Shown here in pieces: positions 47,435-58,475 of a stretch of DNA of 64,000 nucleotides. The stretch spans positions 71,814,893 through 71,878,892 of the forward strand of contig CM042152.1 in assembly GCA_023376005.1 (NCBI GenBank), given 5' to 3'. The translations under genes and the position numbers were made by a program. The DNA is from Doryteuthis pealeii (taxonomy: Eukaryota > Mollusca > Cephalopoda > Myopsida > Loliginidae). The notes under the pieces are model-generated. The model saw only the letters and a list, made by a program, of their open reading frames with translations. It did no database searches and was not told where the DNA came from. The first letter of the stretch is position 1. Each line of letters begins with the position of its first letter.

Positions 47435-48477
47435 TTGGCGGACCTGAGCATCTGGAACACCCCTAAAATTTTTGTTTTTAATTTTTTTTCTTTTTCTTCA
47501 ATGGATTATTATTGATTAACACACCAATCTATCAGACTGTAAAAAAAAATTCCAAAACGTTATTTATTTTTCGAGTTTTCAGGGGTGCTCAGTTCCCTGT
47601 ATAAGTTTATTGTAAATCGATCCCCCATATCGGAACTGCCGAAAAAAATTTTTTCTTTGTAATTTTTTTTCTTTTTCTTCAATGGATTATTATCGATTAC
47701 ACACTAATCTATCAGATTGTAAAAAAAAAATTCTAAAAAATTCTTTATTTTTTGAGTTTTCAGGTGTGCTCATTTCTCCGTATATAAGTTTATAGTAAAT
47801 CAATCCCCCATATTGGAACCGCTCTATCTTAACAGTTGGGCTGAATTTGCACAAACGTGTCAAAATTAAGGTGACGGAGAGAAACAGAACCCACAAATTT
47901 TGTAATAAAACTGTTAATTTTAACTAGCGGGGTTTAGGGTTAGGGATTAGGGTTAGGTTTGGGGTTAGGGTTAGGGGTTGGTGTTGGGGTTTAAGGTTAG
48001 TTTAATGGGAAAATAAATAAATAATTTGGGTTCTGTTTTTTCTGGGCCACTCAAACTTTGACACCTTTGTGCAAGTTCAGTTCGAGTGGTTCCAATATGG
48101 GGGATCGATTTACTATAAACTTTTACGGGGAAATGAGCACCCCTAAAAACTCAAAAAATAAAGAACTTTTAAGAATTTAAAAAAAAAATCTGATAGATTG
48201 GTGTGTAATTGATAATAATGCATTGAAGGAAGAAAAAAAAGAAATAAAGAAATTTTTTACTTTTTTTAGCGGTTCTGATATGGGGGATCGATTTACGATA
48301 AACTTATACGGGGGAACTGAGCACCTCTGAAAACTCGAAAAATAAATTATTTTTGAATTTTTTTTTTTTCACAATCTGATAGATTGGTGTGCAATCGATA
48401 ATAATCCATTGAAAGAAAGAAAAAAAAATTAAAAACAAAAATTTTAGATGGGTGGTCCAGATGCTCAGGTCCGCCAA
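47435..48477. mobile_element. fold-back element with telomere-like loop (right copy)
   Basis: Inverted counterpart of 15,468-16,350: ends TTGGCGGACCTGAGCA and TGCTCAGGTCCGCCAA, loop with TTAGGG-type repeats at about 47,930-48,000. About 160 bp longer than the left copy, because an extra internal block (near 47,640-47,760) is retained. Confidence 0.7.
47930..48000. repeat. interstitial telomere-like (TTAGGG)n
   Basis: Interrupted TTAGGG/GGTTAGGGG units in the loop of the fold-back element. Confidence 0.85.
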
Positions 48478-49560
48478 TTATTCAATTTAATGCTTACTTT
48501 AATGTATATAAAATTCATTAAATCTCTAAGAAAATGAATTAAGAGTGTAACAACATATATTATATTCATTAATTTATTGTACAAACATTTTTACATAAAC
48601 TAGCAAAAGACACCATCTGGGCGGTTATAAAAATTAATTTTTGAAGGATATTTTCTGAGTTAAAATTTCCATATAAGAGGGTTTGTATTATCGGTAAAAT
48701 CATCAAATTTATTAAAGGAGTAAAGAAAAAATGAAACCATTTGAAATTGAAACTTACTTCTGTCCCCCTCAAATCAAAATGTTGCATGCATCTATTGATT
48801 ATTAATTAAATAATATTTTATCAATGACAGTATTGTGATGTAAGCCGTGACATAGTTTTCATCACAGACAAATTGATACTGAATCTATTATCAAAAGATT
48901 TTATTTATTGAAGAAAATTTTTAAAGAATTTATATTTTTACAGAATTGTACCAAATAAAATTTAGTTGAAAATAAATCTATAAATTAGATATTTTTATTT
49001 TCTCCGATTAAAAAAAAAAAAAATTTAAGTATTATTTAGCATTTAAAAATTGATTTAAGTATCATTACTCTATTTTATTTTATATAATATTTATTTACAC
49101 TAAAACTAAATGTAAAATAAATAAGGTGAATGTATATTGTTTTTTATTTCAAAATTTTTAGAAATAATCAAAACAATAAAAAATCATTTTGTACAGTTAA
49201 TTGATAAACCAAATTTAATTTTATTATTAAATATTATTTTAGGAAAAATTTTGGTTTAGAAAAGTTAACTTTCCTAATTTCTATTTCAAATTGTTTATTT
49301 TTTACTCTTTTAATGAATTTGATGATTTTAATTACTAAAATCATTAAATGTTGAACGTCCTTTTAAAGTTTTTGGCATATTTTGGCATTGTTGTTTTTTA
49401 TTACTTTAATTGATTTATTAATTTTACTTGGATACTACCCCTCTGACATTGAATTTTAATTCCCACTCCCCTCAGGCTATATCTTTCAAAAGTTTATTTT
49501 TATAAATAATTTTTTTTTTAGCTAGTATTAATAACCTAAACATATTTATATCCCTTGCTA
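48478..49560. repeat. AT-rich fold-back region, mirror copy
   Basis: Reverse complement of 14,345-15,467 with small differences; no gene. Holds the partner AACTATGTCACGGCTTACAT-like motif near 48,838-48,860. Confidence 0.55.
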
Positions 49561-51962
49561 TCTAACCCAAAGTTAGCTCCCCTTCTAGATGGCATCTGAA
49601 AACAAATATTTTGGAGTAGAATTTATGATTTCCACTCTGGATGTAGTGATCTTGTAGTGATTTCAATGTTACAGCTGCTCGATTTTGCCTTTTTGATGTT
49701 CTGCTATATTGTAACCGCCCAATATGAATTATGATCGCAGATGGCTTTAATGCTTTCATTAGTTTGCATAATTTGTGCATGAAGACATACAGATTACAAA
49801 GTATTTCAATAAATCTTTATTTCCATACAAATGCAGCTGTGAACTGCAATTTAAGACGAAACTTGGTATAAGTCACACAATATACAAAAAGAACAATAAA
49901 TTTACAATAAAACAAAACAAATTCACACAAAAAGGGTTATTATAAAATTAACAGGAAATGTTTACGCCTTATAATTTACCAAAATTCTAAACATAAAACA
50001 TTCAAGCTATCTATAACTTACAAAATAAAGGAAACATACAAAAGGGTTTGGGTTATTTTACTTATTAGTCTTAAAAGGCTCAAAACAGTGTGTTAAACTA
50101 GGGTAAAGAAATAATTTAGCATTTAAAACAATTTATAATTTAACAAGAAAATAACACTTGTTTAAACTTACAGAGCAAATACAGTTTTAAGAAGAATGGA
50201 AAACAGTTTACCTTGTTAGCAACTATCAGGTCGGATTCTTAGTAACTTTTTACCAAGAGTGTGGTGACATTTTACCGCCCAATATCCCAGTACCTTTAAC
50301 GGGAACCCAAAGGAGAATTTGCGACTGATACCCTAGCCGCCAAAAATGGAAAGAAAGAATTTAGCAGGTTGCTGCCTAATCTTGCAATGACCTAAAATTA
50401 CTACACCGAATCCGAGCTCTACAAACTTTCATTTTTTCCACTAACCTTTTGTTTTCACTGTCTACTGCAGTTCTATTTCAAATAGGCAAACAAGTCTTCC
50501 ACCTATCTCCGAAAATGCATTTACAGCTATTTTTAGGGGTTTTAAACTGACAAGCTATTTTCTCTAAGGGAAATCTTACAAGAGGTGATAAGGTCACTGG
50601 GTAGTCCGGTATAGGGGAAAATAAAGGGGCGTAAGATAAACCTGTTAACTACAAACCAAACTACTGCTGCTGGTGATGGCAGCGACATGCTAGGCCATTA
50701 GACTGTGGATATTTTGAAGATGAAGTGCAATGATCAAATCCCCTTTCTTTTGTGAACTGTAATGAGGGCTGTTGTTGCTGATCACCCTCTCTGGAACTCC
50801 TTGTTTCAGAAATATTTGCTTTGTCTTATTACTTCCTGGCTGGAGAAGGCACTTAACCTCTGCAGAAAAGGGTATTTGGAGTAATAACTGACAATTAAAA
50901 TAAAATTTGATCCATCAAAGTGGAACAAGTCAGTGACCACTATTTGCTTTGGTCTTACTGGGATCTCATGTGGTATCAGGGTCACAGTGCTCTGCATTTT
51001 TTGGTATTCTTCACTCATATTACATAGCTGAATTAATCCTTCAATGTCTTGGTTGTTGTTGTGCCAGAACACACAGTTTTTTGCCCTCAACTTGCACCTC
51101 TTAATTCCCTGGTCATAGTTGATCTTATAAAGTACCTCTTCTTGCATGGATTTTGGCATAATGATTTGCTCACCTTTGAATAAGATCCCATTTTCTATGG
51201 CTAACTCATCCCGATATGGCCAGTATGGTCGCATGTTCTTGCCAAACTATTTGAATGCATCGGCTCAACCTTGCAGTGTTGGGTCACCCTTTGTTACCTA
51301 TTGTAACTGTGTTAAGTTTTGCACTGAAAATTGAGCAAAATCAACTTTAATGTCCAGATTGATTGTCTCTTTAACTTCCTTGTTCAGGAGCCTGGAAAAT
51401 CATCTGCTAGTGTCATTTCTTTGCCTGGGTGATAGACAATAGTCATGTCATACCTTTGTAATTGTAATAGCATTCACTGGAGGTGAGGTGGGACTGCAAT
51501 CAAGTTTTTTAGGTTGATCATCTCTAGAGGCTTGTGATCGCTATCTACTTGGAAGGCACACTCATAATGTACATTTGGAAATGCTCACATCCAAAGATAA
51601 CTGGTAGGAGCTCCCATTCAATATTATCATACCATTGCTCTGTTTCTGTCAGAGATTTTGATGCAAATGCTATGGGGGTTTCCTGCTGCAGGCCTTTATT
51701 GGATTACAGTTTATTTTTCAGGATCAAAGTATCCCGGTAGCATTTCTTTGCAAATCAGGTCTTTGATTGTTTGATAGGTGTCACAAGCCAGGAGTTCCTC
51801 AGAATCAATAATGTATTTATATAAAATCAATTTTTCATATAATGAGAAATTTACTCATGCATATTCAAAATAAAAGTGAGGAAAAATCCTAGAAGCAACA
51901 AGAAACAACAAAGTCCAATTATGAAGTAATAACATTTATTTGCCCAATTGCGAGGTGACAAT
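49561..51962 (-). pseudogene. Ty3 element 1, truncated mirror copy
   Basis: Inverse of about 10,995-14,340 with losses. The open integrase stretch of 142 residues is at 50,806-51,234 and differs from the left copy at a few residues (GIKRCKLR for GIKKCKLR; IQLC for IQLF, closer to the original zinc ligand). The 0.9-kb insertion is at 49,800-50,690. The 3' LTR and most of the integrase C-terminus are deleted, and the 5' end is cut at 51,962 before gag. Confidence 0.75.
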
Positions 51963-52215
51963 ATGGAAAAAAAGGGGGAAATATAGGGGGGAATAGATGT
52001 TCGTATCAACAAGCTCTACCGAGAGAGGGGGGGGGGCAAGAACAAGCACGTCCACAGTCTTCCAGCAAGCCAAACTTTCCCCTGGTCAACACGCTCTTTG
52101 TTTTCGTTTAGCAGCTGCAAAAATCACATTTAAGAATTACTCGGTCGTTCGCGTCAGTCAACCTGCTACTGCAACTTCTTACTGCCCTGCGTTTTACTCG
52201 CACGTTATTTATGTA
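51963..52215. other. unique GC-richer filler at arm junction
   Basis: About 250 bp with no counterpart on the left arm, including a G-run at 52,025-52,038. A 78-codon open frame starting at 51,997 has no recognisable motif. It replaces the 1.7 kb at 9,260-10,995 of the other arm. Confidence 0.5.
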
Positions 52216-52799
52216 CGGATTTACCGATTATGAAAGTAGATTATATAAGGAAAAGAAATAGGTTTAATTTCTGTATGCTTCTCACAAAGATGGAATTTAT
52301 GGCGTTTTATGAATGGATTAGGTATCTAAAAATGTTCCCTTTCTCAATGATTGTTTTTACATTGCAAATGAAAAACATTAATTGAGGTGATTTTGTGTAG
52401 TTTCTTGATATTTTGTATTGCTCTTCAGTTTCATGATGTAAATCAGGTGGTGGGTATACATATGATAATCACTTTTCACTAATGAAAAGTACATGTAGCT
52501 TTAAAGTTATTCAAATAATATGGACAGTACTGAGTGATCCTCAAGAAAGAGAAACTACTAACTATTTGTAAGATATGTTGAGACACTTGTAGATTATGTT
52601 TCAATATATATCCAAAGGGATTGGCAAAATGTGTTTTCATTTGGCAGATTAGGTAATGATTGGATGTGTGAATGATTGCCTCATTGCTATTAAAATAAAT
52701 TTCTTAATTGGTTGTAGATTCTAAAATATGTTATGAAGACTTGGATTTGTGTTTTCATGAAATATGATATTTATTAGTTATTTTACTTTATTTTTTCAG
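52216..52799 (+). other. intron upstream of B exon
   Basis: Mirror of 8,688-9,250. AT-rich, ends CTTTATTTTTTCAG. Confidence 0.65.
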
Positions 52800-53068
52800 G
52801 GATATGTATTCATGATGAAGAAATTACAGATGAGAACATTGATAATAAAGTTGTGGAAATTAAAGCCTCCACAAATCAGGATAACATTAAAGACATAGTT
52901 GTTGGCGGCAAACCTTTCGAATTTCCAAACAAGGATAATGCACCAAACATAACAGTGAAGTTCAATGATCCAAAAGTTCCTGTTCAAATAACCCTTTTGA
53001 ATACAACGAATATAGAGTATTATAATATGACTGTTACTTATACGAATGGAAGCATCGTTGTTTACACG
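52800..53068 (+). CDS. B-type exon, intact
   Basis: 269 bp, 90 residues with sequons NIT, NMT and NGS. Canonical splice sites. Relative to the other intact B exons it carries VQITLLNTTNIEYY, showing amino-acid divergence rather than mere sequencing noise. Confidence 0.78.
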
Positions 53069-54208
53069 GTGAGTGAAATGCTTTTCTTATGAGTTGATAT
53101 TGCTTAAAGATTACTGTTTTTTGTTTGAAAATAACCAACATGAAAATAATAATCTGTAGGTAGTTTTTCTTTGGATTGTCAGTTGAAATTTCTCTTGCAA
53201 GAATTGATGCTTTTCCTCTAAGTTGTTGGTCTAGTTAGCAAATTTGTGTAGAATGACAAAAACGGAGACGTAACAAAATTCTAATGAACCAAGTTGCAAT
53301 TAAGTGATGAGAAGTGCAAGCAGAAAATGAAGACATTTTCGGTATTGTTATTACATGTTTCAGCTGGAGTTATTGTAGAAAGATCTAAAAATTTACTAGT
53401 TTCTGCAAAGGAATTACCAATGATGCAAGTTGGCAAGTAGTACTGGTTACATGCAATTAATAATTTTTGTAGGCATAATGAATTGGATAATATGTGCATA
53501 ATATCAGTAAGGAAGAGTCATTAGAAAATAGCTTACTGTTTCAACATATGGGATTATCAGCACTAAGTTTAGGAGTAGTGGTGAACCGAAAGAAACTAAG
53601 GAGCTGCCTGTTGCCTTTCTTGATTTAAGACTGTTATATCTAGTAGAATAGGACATTGAATATTTGTGATGTTTACAAAATTTACAAAGAACTTTGGAGT
53701 TTCACTACAGTCTATGTGAATAGTGAAACTTTCTAAAGCAAAACATTTACTCTGTTCATCCATGAGATAATGTTTTTGTTAGTTTTTCCTTTCTAAAGAC
53801 TTCGAAGACCTGGAACTGATAGGTTTATTATTATTATTATTATTTTGAGTTTTCACATCGGCATTAGCTGATGGTCTTTCACTGGAATCTGAGTGACAGC
53901 AAGTCTCTTCAGGTCTCATCTTACTGATGTTTTTCATCAAATCCTGATATTAATATCATTTGTTTCATCTTCTTAATACTTACACATATATGCAGAAACA
54001 ACTTTCCACAATGAAAGAGAAGTGACTATGAAAAGATTTAATGGAAATCACTTCAATTCATGCAATTATATGAAGGTTTTGTTTGGATCTTGTATAATTC
54101 GCGTTGTGTTTTTAGGATTATTTTAGCTAATGTTCTGATTGAATGATTATTTCTAATATTCCAATTCCATTTGTTAATTGTGAGTGATTTTCTTTGATTT
54201 TATTACAG
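53069..54208 (+). other. intron between B and C exons
   Basis: Conserved intron sequence up to (TTA)n at 53,826-53,842, a LINE tail, then sequence shared with 60,930-61,203 up to the C acceptor. Confidence 0.65.
53843..53917 (-). mobile_element. LINE 3' tail remnant (75 bp)
   Basis: Reverse-strand copy of the LINE 3' end (GAAGAGACTTGCTGTCACTC ... GTGAAAACTC plus TAA repeats), inserted in sequence that continues CATCTTACTGATG. Confidence 0.75.
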
Positions 54209-54341
54209 GGTCTCAATCCAAATAATCCTGTACCACTGCCACCAACTGGTGAATTGAAGGAGATTGTAATTACTATTAAGAAAATCAATCCAAGTAAACC
54301 AGTAGAAGTAGAACTGAGTGTTGAGCTTTGTATTAAACGAA
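54209..54341 (+). CDS. C-type exon, intact
   Basis: 133 bp, GLNPNNPVPLPPTGEL ... EVELSVELCIKR; acceptor ATTTTATTACAG, donor CGAA|GTAAGTAT. The intron after it is interrupted by LTR element 3. Confidence 0.78.
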
Positions 54342-54504
54342 GTAAGTATATTTCTTGCAGGAACTGAACTTTGAGTGTTAATAGGAATTTTAAAACATAA
54401 ACAAAAACAATGAATTCATAATAAATGTATTTGACAATATCTAGTACAGTTCTAACAGCAGTACATACAACAGTTCTAAAAAACTACTTATTAGTGTTCA
54501 TATG
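54342..54504 (+). other. intron start with decayed repeat and target site
   Basis: 54,445-54,480 is a short decayed Thr/Val repeat; bases 54,500-54,504 (ATATG) are the left target-site duplication of LTR element 3. Confidence 0.7.
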
Positions 54505-54759
54505 TGATATATCCTAGTAAGGGATATATTCTGAAGTTCGTAGTTGGTATATGATCACAGTAGTAATTGGTACATCCGTTGGTCAAGGTGTCATCTAGCG
54601 AGTCAAGTTAGCTGGTCAACATAAGGTCTGGTCCATCAAGTAAGTGTGGGTCGTAGTTTAAGGTACTTGGACCAACACAGTGTCGATTATTTATACACGA
54701 CACTATCCAATGAGATTATAGTAAGGGGGTACCAAGGTATTTATATATTTATTATATCA
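54505..54759 (-). mobile_element. 3' LTR of Ty3-type element 3
   Basis: 255 bp with TG...CA ends (TGATATATCC ... TTATATCA on the plus strand). On the minus strand it has a TATA-like GTATAAATAATC. Adjacent purine tract (complement of CCTCCCCCTGAGC at 54,760). Confidence 0.88.
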
Positions 54760-54795
54760 CCTCCCCCTGAGCTAAATTCTCCGTGAAATTTAGCT

Positions 54796-56923
54796 TTAAT
54801 CTCTTTTCTTTTTAGAGTCTTTCCCAAGTCTTTTTCGCCTTGGACCTTCTTGTAGTGGTGGCGTTCTACACACTGGTACCTTTGGCCTTGGGTTTGGGGA
54901 TACATCCATTTGCGAATGTTGACTTACTGGAACGGGGATTTCAAATGAGTCATACATACTGTAGTGTCTGGTCTCATCTGATTCAAATTTCGTCTGCACT
55001 GAAATTTTTCACAATTTATGTCATATAAAACATGTCCAATTCTTTTGGTTACCGTTCCTTCTTCCCAATACATTTTCCAGCCCTAAAGTTCTTAAAGAAA
55101 ACTTTGTCACCTGGTTTATATGCCTTAGGCATCTTGTTTTCTATTCTAGCAGTTTTCTTCGTCGGACTAGGCAATAGTCCGTCGAACACAGAGCGTCTTT
55201 TTCTTGCGAACATTAACTCTGCTGGCTTTAAACCTGAATTTGTATTCGGGTTTGGCATTTTATAAACTGCAAAAAATTTTTGAATACTTCTTTCATTAGT
55301 ATCCACGTCTTGATTTTTCTTCCGAACCCTTTTAAAAGTGTCTACACATTTTTCTGCTGATGGTAGAGGGTATGTATTTTCCTTCTGACGATTATTCAAG
55401 CCGTTAGAAAAATCAGCACACATTCTAATTTTTCGATTTTTCTTTTTAAATAAACTGTTTGCGAAGCGCAATTCGAGTAGTTTACTTTTGCTTTTGTACA
55501 CAGACTTAGTCCTTTTGAAAAAACGCGAGGAAATTCGCTTTTCATATTTTTAATAAACCTTTCTGTTTCATTCGGCTTGTTCTTCTCTATAGTATTAACT
55601 TTGTTACCGATAGAATTTATTGGTAATTCCCATAAATTAAATAAAACCATTCCGTCTGTGCCAAAAATATTAATTGAACCCGGGAGTACATATACTTTCG
55701 ACTTTTGATTTATTCCCATTAGCGAAACATCACATTTTAATTCACCAATGAATTTAAGTGTCTTACCAGAGACACCTTTTGCAATTTTATTTGTTCTACG
55801 TAACTTTGGACAACCGATTTTTTTCCATGTTTGCTCACTTATCACAGAGATATCGCTACCAGAGTCTAGTAATAATTTAACAGTCTGTCCATTTATTTTC
55901 ACATTCACATATTTTTGTATGGGACCATTCTTGATATTTTTTTTAGTCAAAACAACATTTACCTTAGTTTTGAAATCTCTTTTAGTCCCTTTTTTCTGTT
56001 TTAGCATACAGTGAGAACTTCTATGACCTATACGCCCACAACAAAAACAAATTTTATCCTTAAAGAAACAATATTTCTTTAAGTGTTGTCCTCCACACGC
56101 ACTGCATATAAATTTTTGTTCTTTATTTTTAATCCATTTCTGTTTTACAGTTTGTACTCGTGGAATGAACTTGTCCTCCTCAATACGAGTATTATCTTTT
56201 TTAATATTTATTAGACGTTGACATTCCTCAGTCACTTTTTGAAGCGTTATATTTGGGTCCTGTTCCATGATAGTCAGGATTCTGGTTCTAATCTCCATAT
56301 CTTTCGGTGTTGTTAGACCTTGGACAAAAATTAGGCATTTGAACATATCACTTGATAGTTCTTTTAATTTAAATGCCTCGCACTGCGCATTAACAGTACC
56401 TGCATAAGTGACAAAATCCTCATCTTCTTGTTTTACTATATTAAGGCATTTATACCGTGTATGAAAAATGCTATCTCTTTTATCAAAAATCTTTGATAAA
56501 ATTTCTATAGTTTCGCAAAATGTCATTTCTTCTGGCTTTTTGGGGAGAATTAAATTGGCATATTTCGTATTTTCTTCTGTTCCCAGTTTTTGTAACAAAA
56601 GTGTAATTTTTTCCTCGTCATTCCAATGCTGGCACCTTTTCACAAATATTGCTTCATACCGCCGATAGTATGCGGTAAACGTTACCCCATTTTCAGGCTC
56701 ATATTTAAATTCAGATAGTGAATTTGAAATACCTTCCGCTGAAAAAAAATCGAGAATCTGGTTCTTTGGACAACCTAGATAATATTCCTTCCAAAAGTGT
56801 CTTATTATTTTTTTCTTGTTGTTCGAGTAATTGTTGTATTAATATTTGTTGTTGTTGTAAAAATTGCTGGTTTTGCTGTTGCATTAATTGTAAAACTTTT
56901 GTTAATTCTGTCGCCTGTTCCAT
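54796..56923 (-). pseudogene. gag-protease with deleted pol (element 3)
   Basis: Starts at 56,923 with a Gln-rich N-terminus; a frameshift near 56,760 leads into a Ty3/K02A2.6-like gag core, then two zinc knuckles (CSACGGQHLKKYC, CFCCGRIGHRSSHC), then a retropepsin (LLLDSGSDISVIS, with the DSG active site). After FSKGLSLCTKAKV a frameshift near 55,500 leads into the RT start (KIRMCADFSNGLNN, YPLPSAE), which is joined directly to the end of integrase (VDTFKRVRKK; LKPAELMFARKRRS; PGDKVFF). The RT palm, RNase H and integrase core are gone. A further short open stretch (54,796-54,999) is the C-terminal end of pol. Confidence 0.82.
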
Positions 56924-57365
56924 TTTAGCAACGTCTCAACAAGAAAATAATTTGTTCCCACTGTATACAATAAAGTTTTAGAAATCCAAACAAGAGGGGG
57001 AAACTTTTACTTCCTGTAAAATGTTCCTCGTTATGAAAATAATTATTTACTTTTTCGTAATAAAGACGAGGGGGAAAATTTTACTTTCTGTCAAATGTTC
57101 CTCGTTATGAAAATAATTATTTACTTTTTCAGAATAAACAAGAGGGGGAAACTTTTACTTTTCGCAATTGTTATACAAGTGTAACGTTCTTCGTTAGCAA
57201 GTGATATAAACAGTTACTTACTTTTTTGGAAGTCTCGGACAATAGTCTAACTTGTTTTGTTAGTGAGTGTTGTCCACTGTATTTTTTTTTTTTTTTTCGT
57301 TGTCGATTAATTCTTGGACGGACGTTGGTTCCACTTGTGAATTGTTGGAAATCCTTCGTCACCAC
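56924..57365 (-). other. leader of element 3
   Basis: Between the 5' LTR and gag: TGGTGACGAAGG directly after the LTR is the primer-binding-site context; two or three copies of an AGAGGGGGAAA(C/A)TTTTAC motif (57,000-57,150) form short direct repeats; a poly-A/T run lies at 57,282-57,298. Confidence 0.6.
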
Positions 57366-58045
57366 TGATATATCCTAGTAAGGGATATATTCTGAAGTTC
57401 GTAGTTGGTATATTATCACAGTAGTAATTGGTACATCCGTTGGTCAAGGTGTCATCTAGCGAGTCAAGTTAGCTGGTCAGCATAAGGTCTGGTCAATCGA
57501 GTAAGTGTGGGTCGTAGTTTAAGGTACTTGGACCAACACAGTGTCGACTATTTATACACAACACTATCCAATGAGATTATAGTAAGGGGTGTAAGAAAGG
57601 TTCAAAGTTATATATACTTTGAATACAAAACTCCGACGAAGGTTAACAGACAAAACATTTAATATAGTACAGCACATGGATATGACGAGATACAAAGTAC
57701 AAGGTAAAACAAGTTACATGTAGACAGATAAACACACATTCATGAATGGTACAAGATATACAAAAAGTACAGACATGAGACGAAGGATAGTCCATGCTGT
57801 AAATTCACTTACAGTAATGTAAGGGGGGGGGCGAACGCCCCACCGAGACGGGGTAGACCTTAACTAACCCATGTGTCTCGTAGTATCAGGAACAGGAAAA
57901 GAGGGAGAAGCGTTTTGAACCAGCCGCTTAAATACTATATCCCCTAGCGGGCACCAGCAAACTAAAGCAGGCAGACAACTCTCCCAGGCAAATACGAAAC
58001 TAACGCTACAGGGGGTACCAAGGTATTTACATATTCATTATATCA
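57366..58045 (-). mobile_element. 5' LTR of element 3, split by a solo LTR
   Basis: Same sequence as 54,505-54,759 with a few differences (ATATTATCAC against ATATGATCAC, GTCAATCG against GTCCATCA), interrupted at 57,590-58,010. The differences show the element is not brand new. Confidence 0.85.
57590..58010 (-). mobile_element. nested solo LTR
   Basis: 421 bp with TGTAAG...GCTACA ends, inserted in the 5' LTR of element 3. The intact LTR reads AAGGGGGTACC; here GGGG precedes and GGGGG follows, giving a 4-bp target duplication. On the minus strand it has a TATA-like GTATTTAAGC and an AT-rich polyadenylation-like region. No internal coding sequence. Contains a GC-rich hairpin (GGGCGAACGCCC). 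Confidence 0.8.
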
Positions 58046-58376
58046 ATATGAGTATATATATTTCTTCTTTTCCTTGATTATTTGAGCGCATCTATGATAT
58101 AAACTAAGTTTTTGTGTGTAAATATCTAATTTGTATGAAAATCTGTTTGATTCACTTGAACATTGAAAGTTGCAGTGATTGTTATGAAATTGGTTTTGGT
58201 TATGCAAAATTTCAGTTTTTCTTGTTATCAATTAAAATGTAATGTGATATTGATGGTTTCTCATCATACAGTTCAATGATATCTGGAAATGTAAATATGC
58301 ACATACACACATATATATGTGTATGTTTGCATTTATATATATATATATTTATAACAAATGTATATTGTATTGTTAG
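58046..58376 (+). other. intron upstream of D exon
   Basis: Begins with the right ATATG duplication; matches 61,492-61,818. Includes (TA)n at 58,335-58,350. Confidence 0.65.
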
Positions 58377-58475
58377 GTACAAGAGTTACCATTCCTACAA
58401 CAGTTCCAACCACTATACCAACAACAATTCCAACCACCATTCCTACAACTGTTCCAACAACTGTTCCAACAACAG
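58377..58475 (+). CDS. short D-type Thr/Pro exon
   Basis: 99 bp, phase 1 to 1: RVTIPTTVPTTIPTTIPTT then VPTT units. Acceptor GTTAG|GTACAA, donor ACAACAG|GTCAATAT. Only about seven tetrapeptides, against some 60-70 in the longest copy. Confidence 0.74.

Larger units (their letters stand above)
54505..58045 (-). mobile_element. LTR retrotransposon 3 (internally deleted), complete insertion
   Basis: 3.5-kb element on the minus strand, flanked by ATATG on both sides (54,500-54,504 and 58,046-58,050). The paralogous intron at about 61,490 has the uninterrupted site TGTTCATATGAGTATATAT. Absent from the left arm as well. Encodes gag and protease, but RT core to integrase core is deleted, so it depends on related elements. 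Confidence 0.9.
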
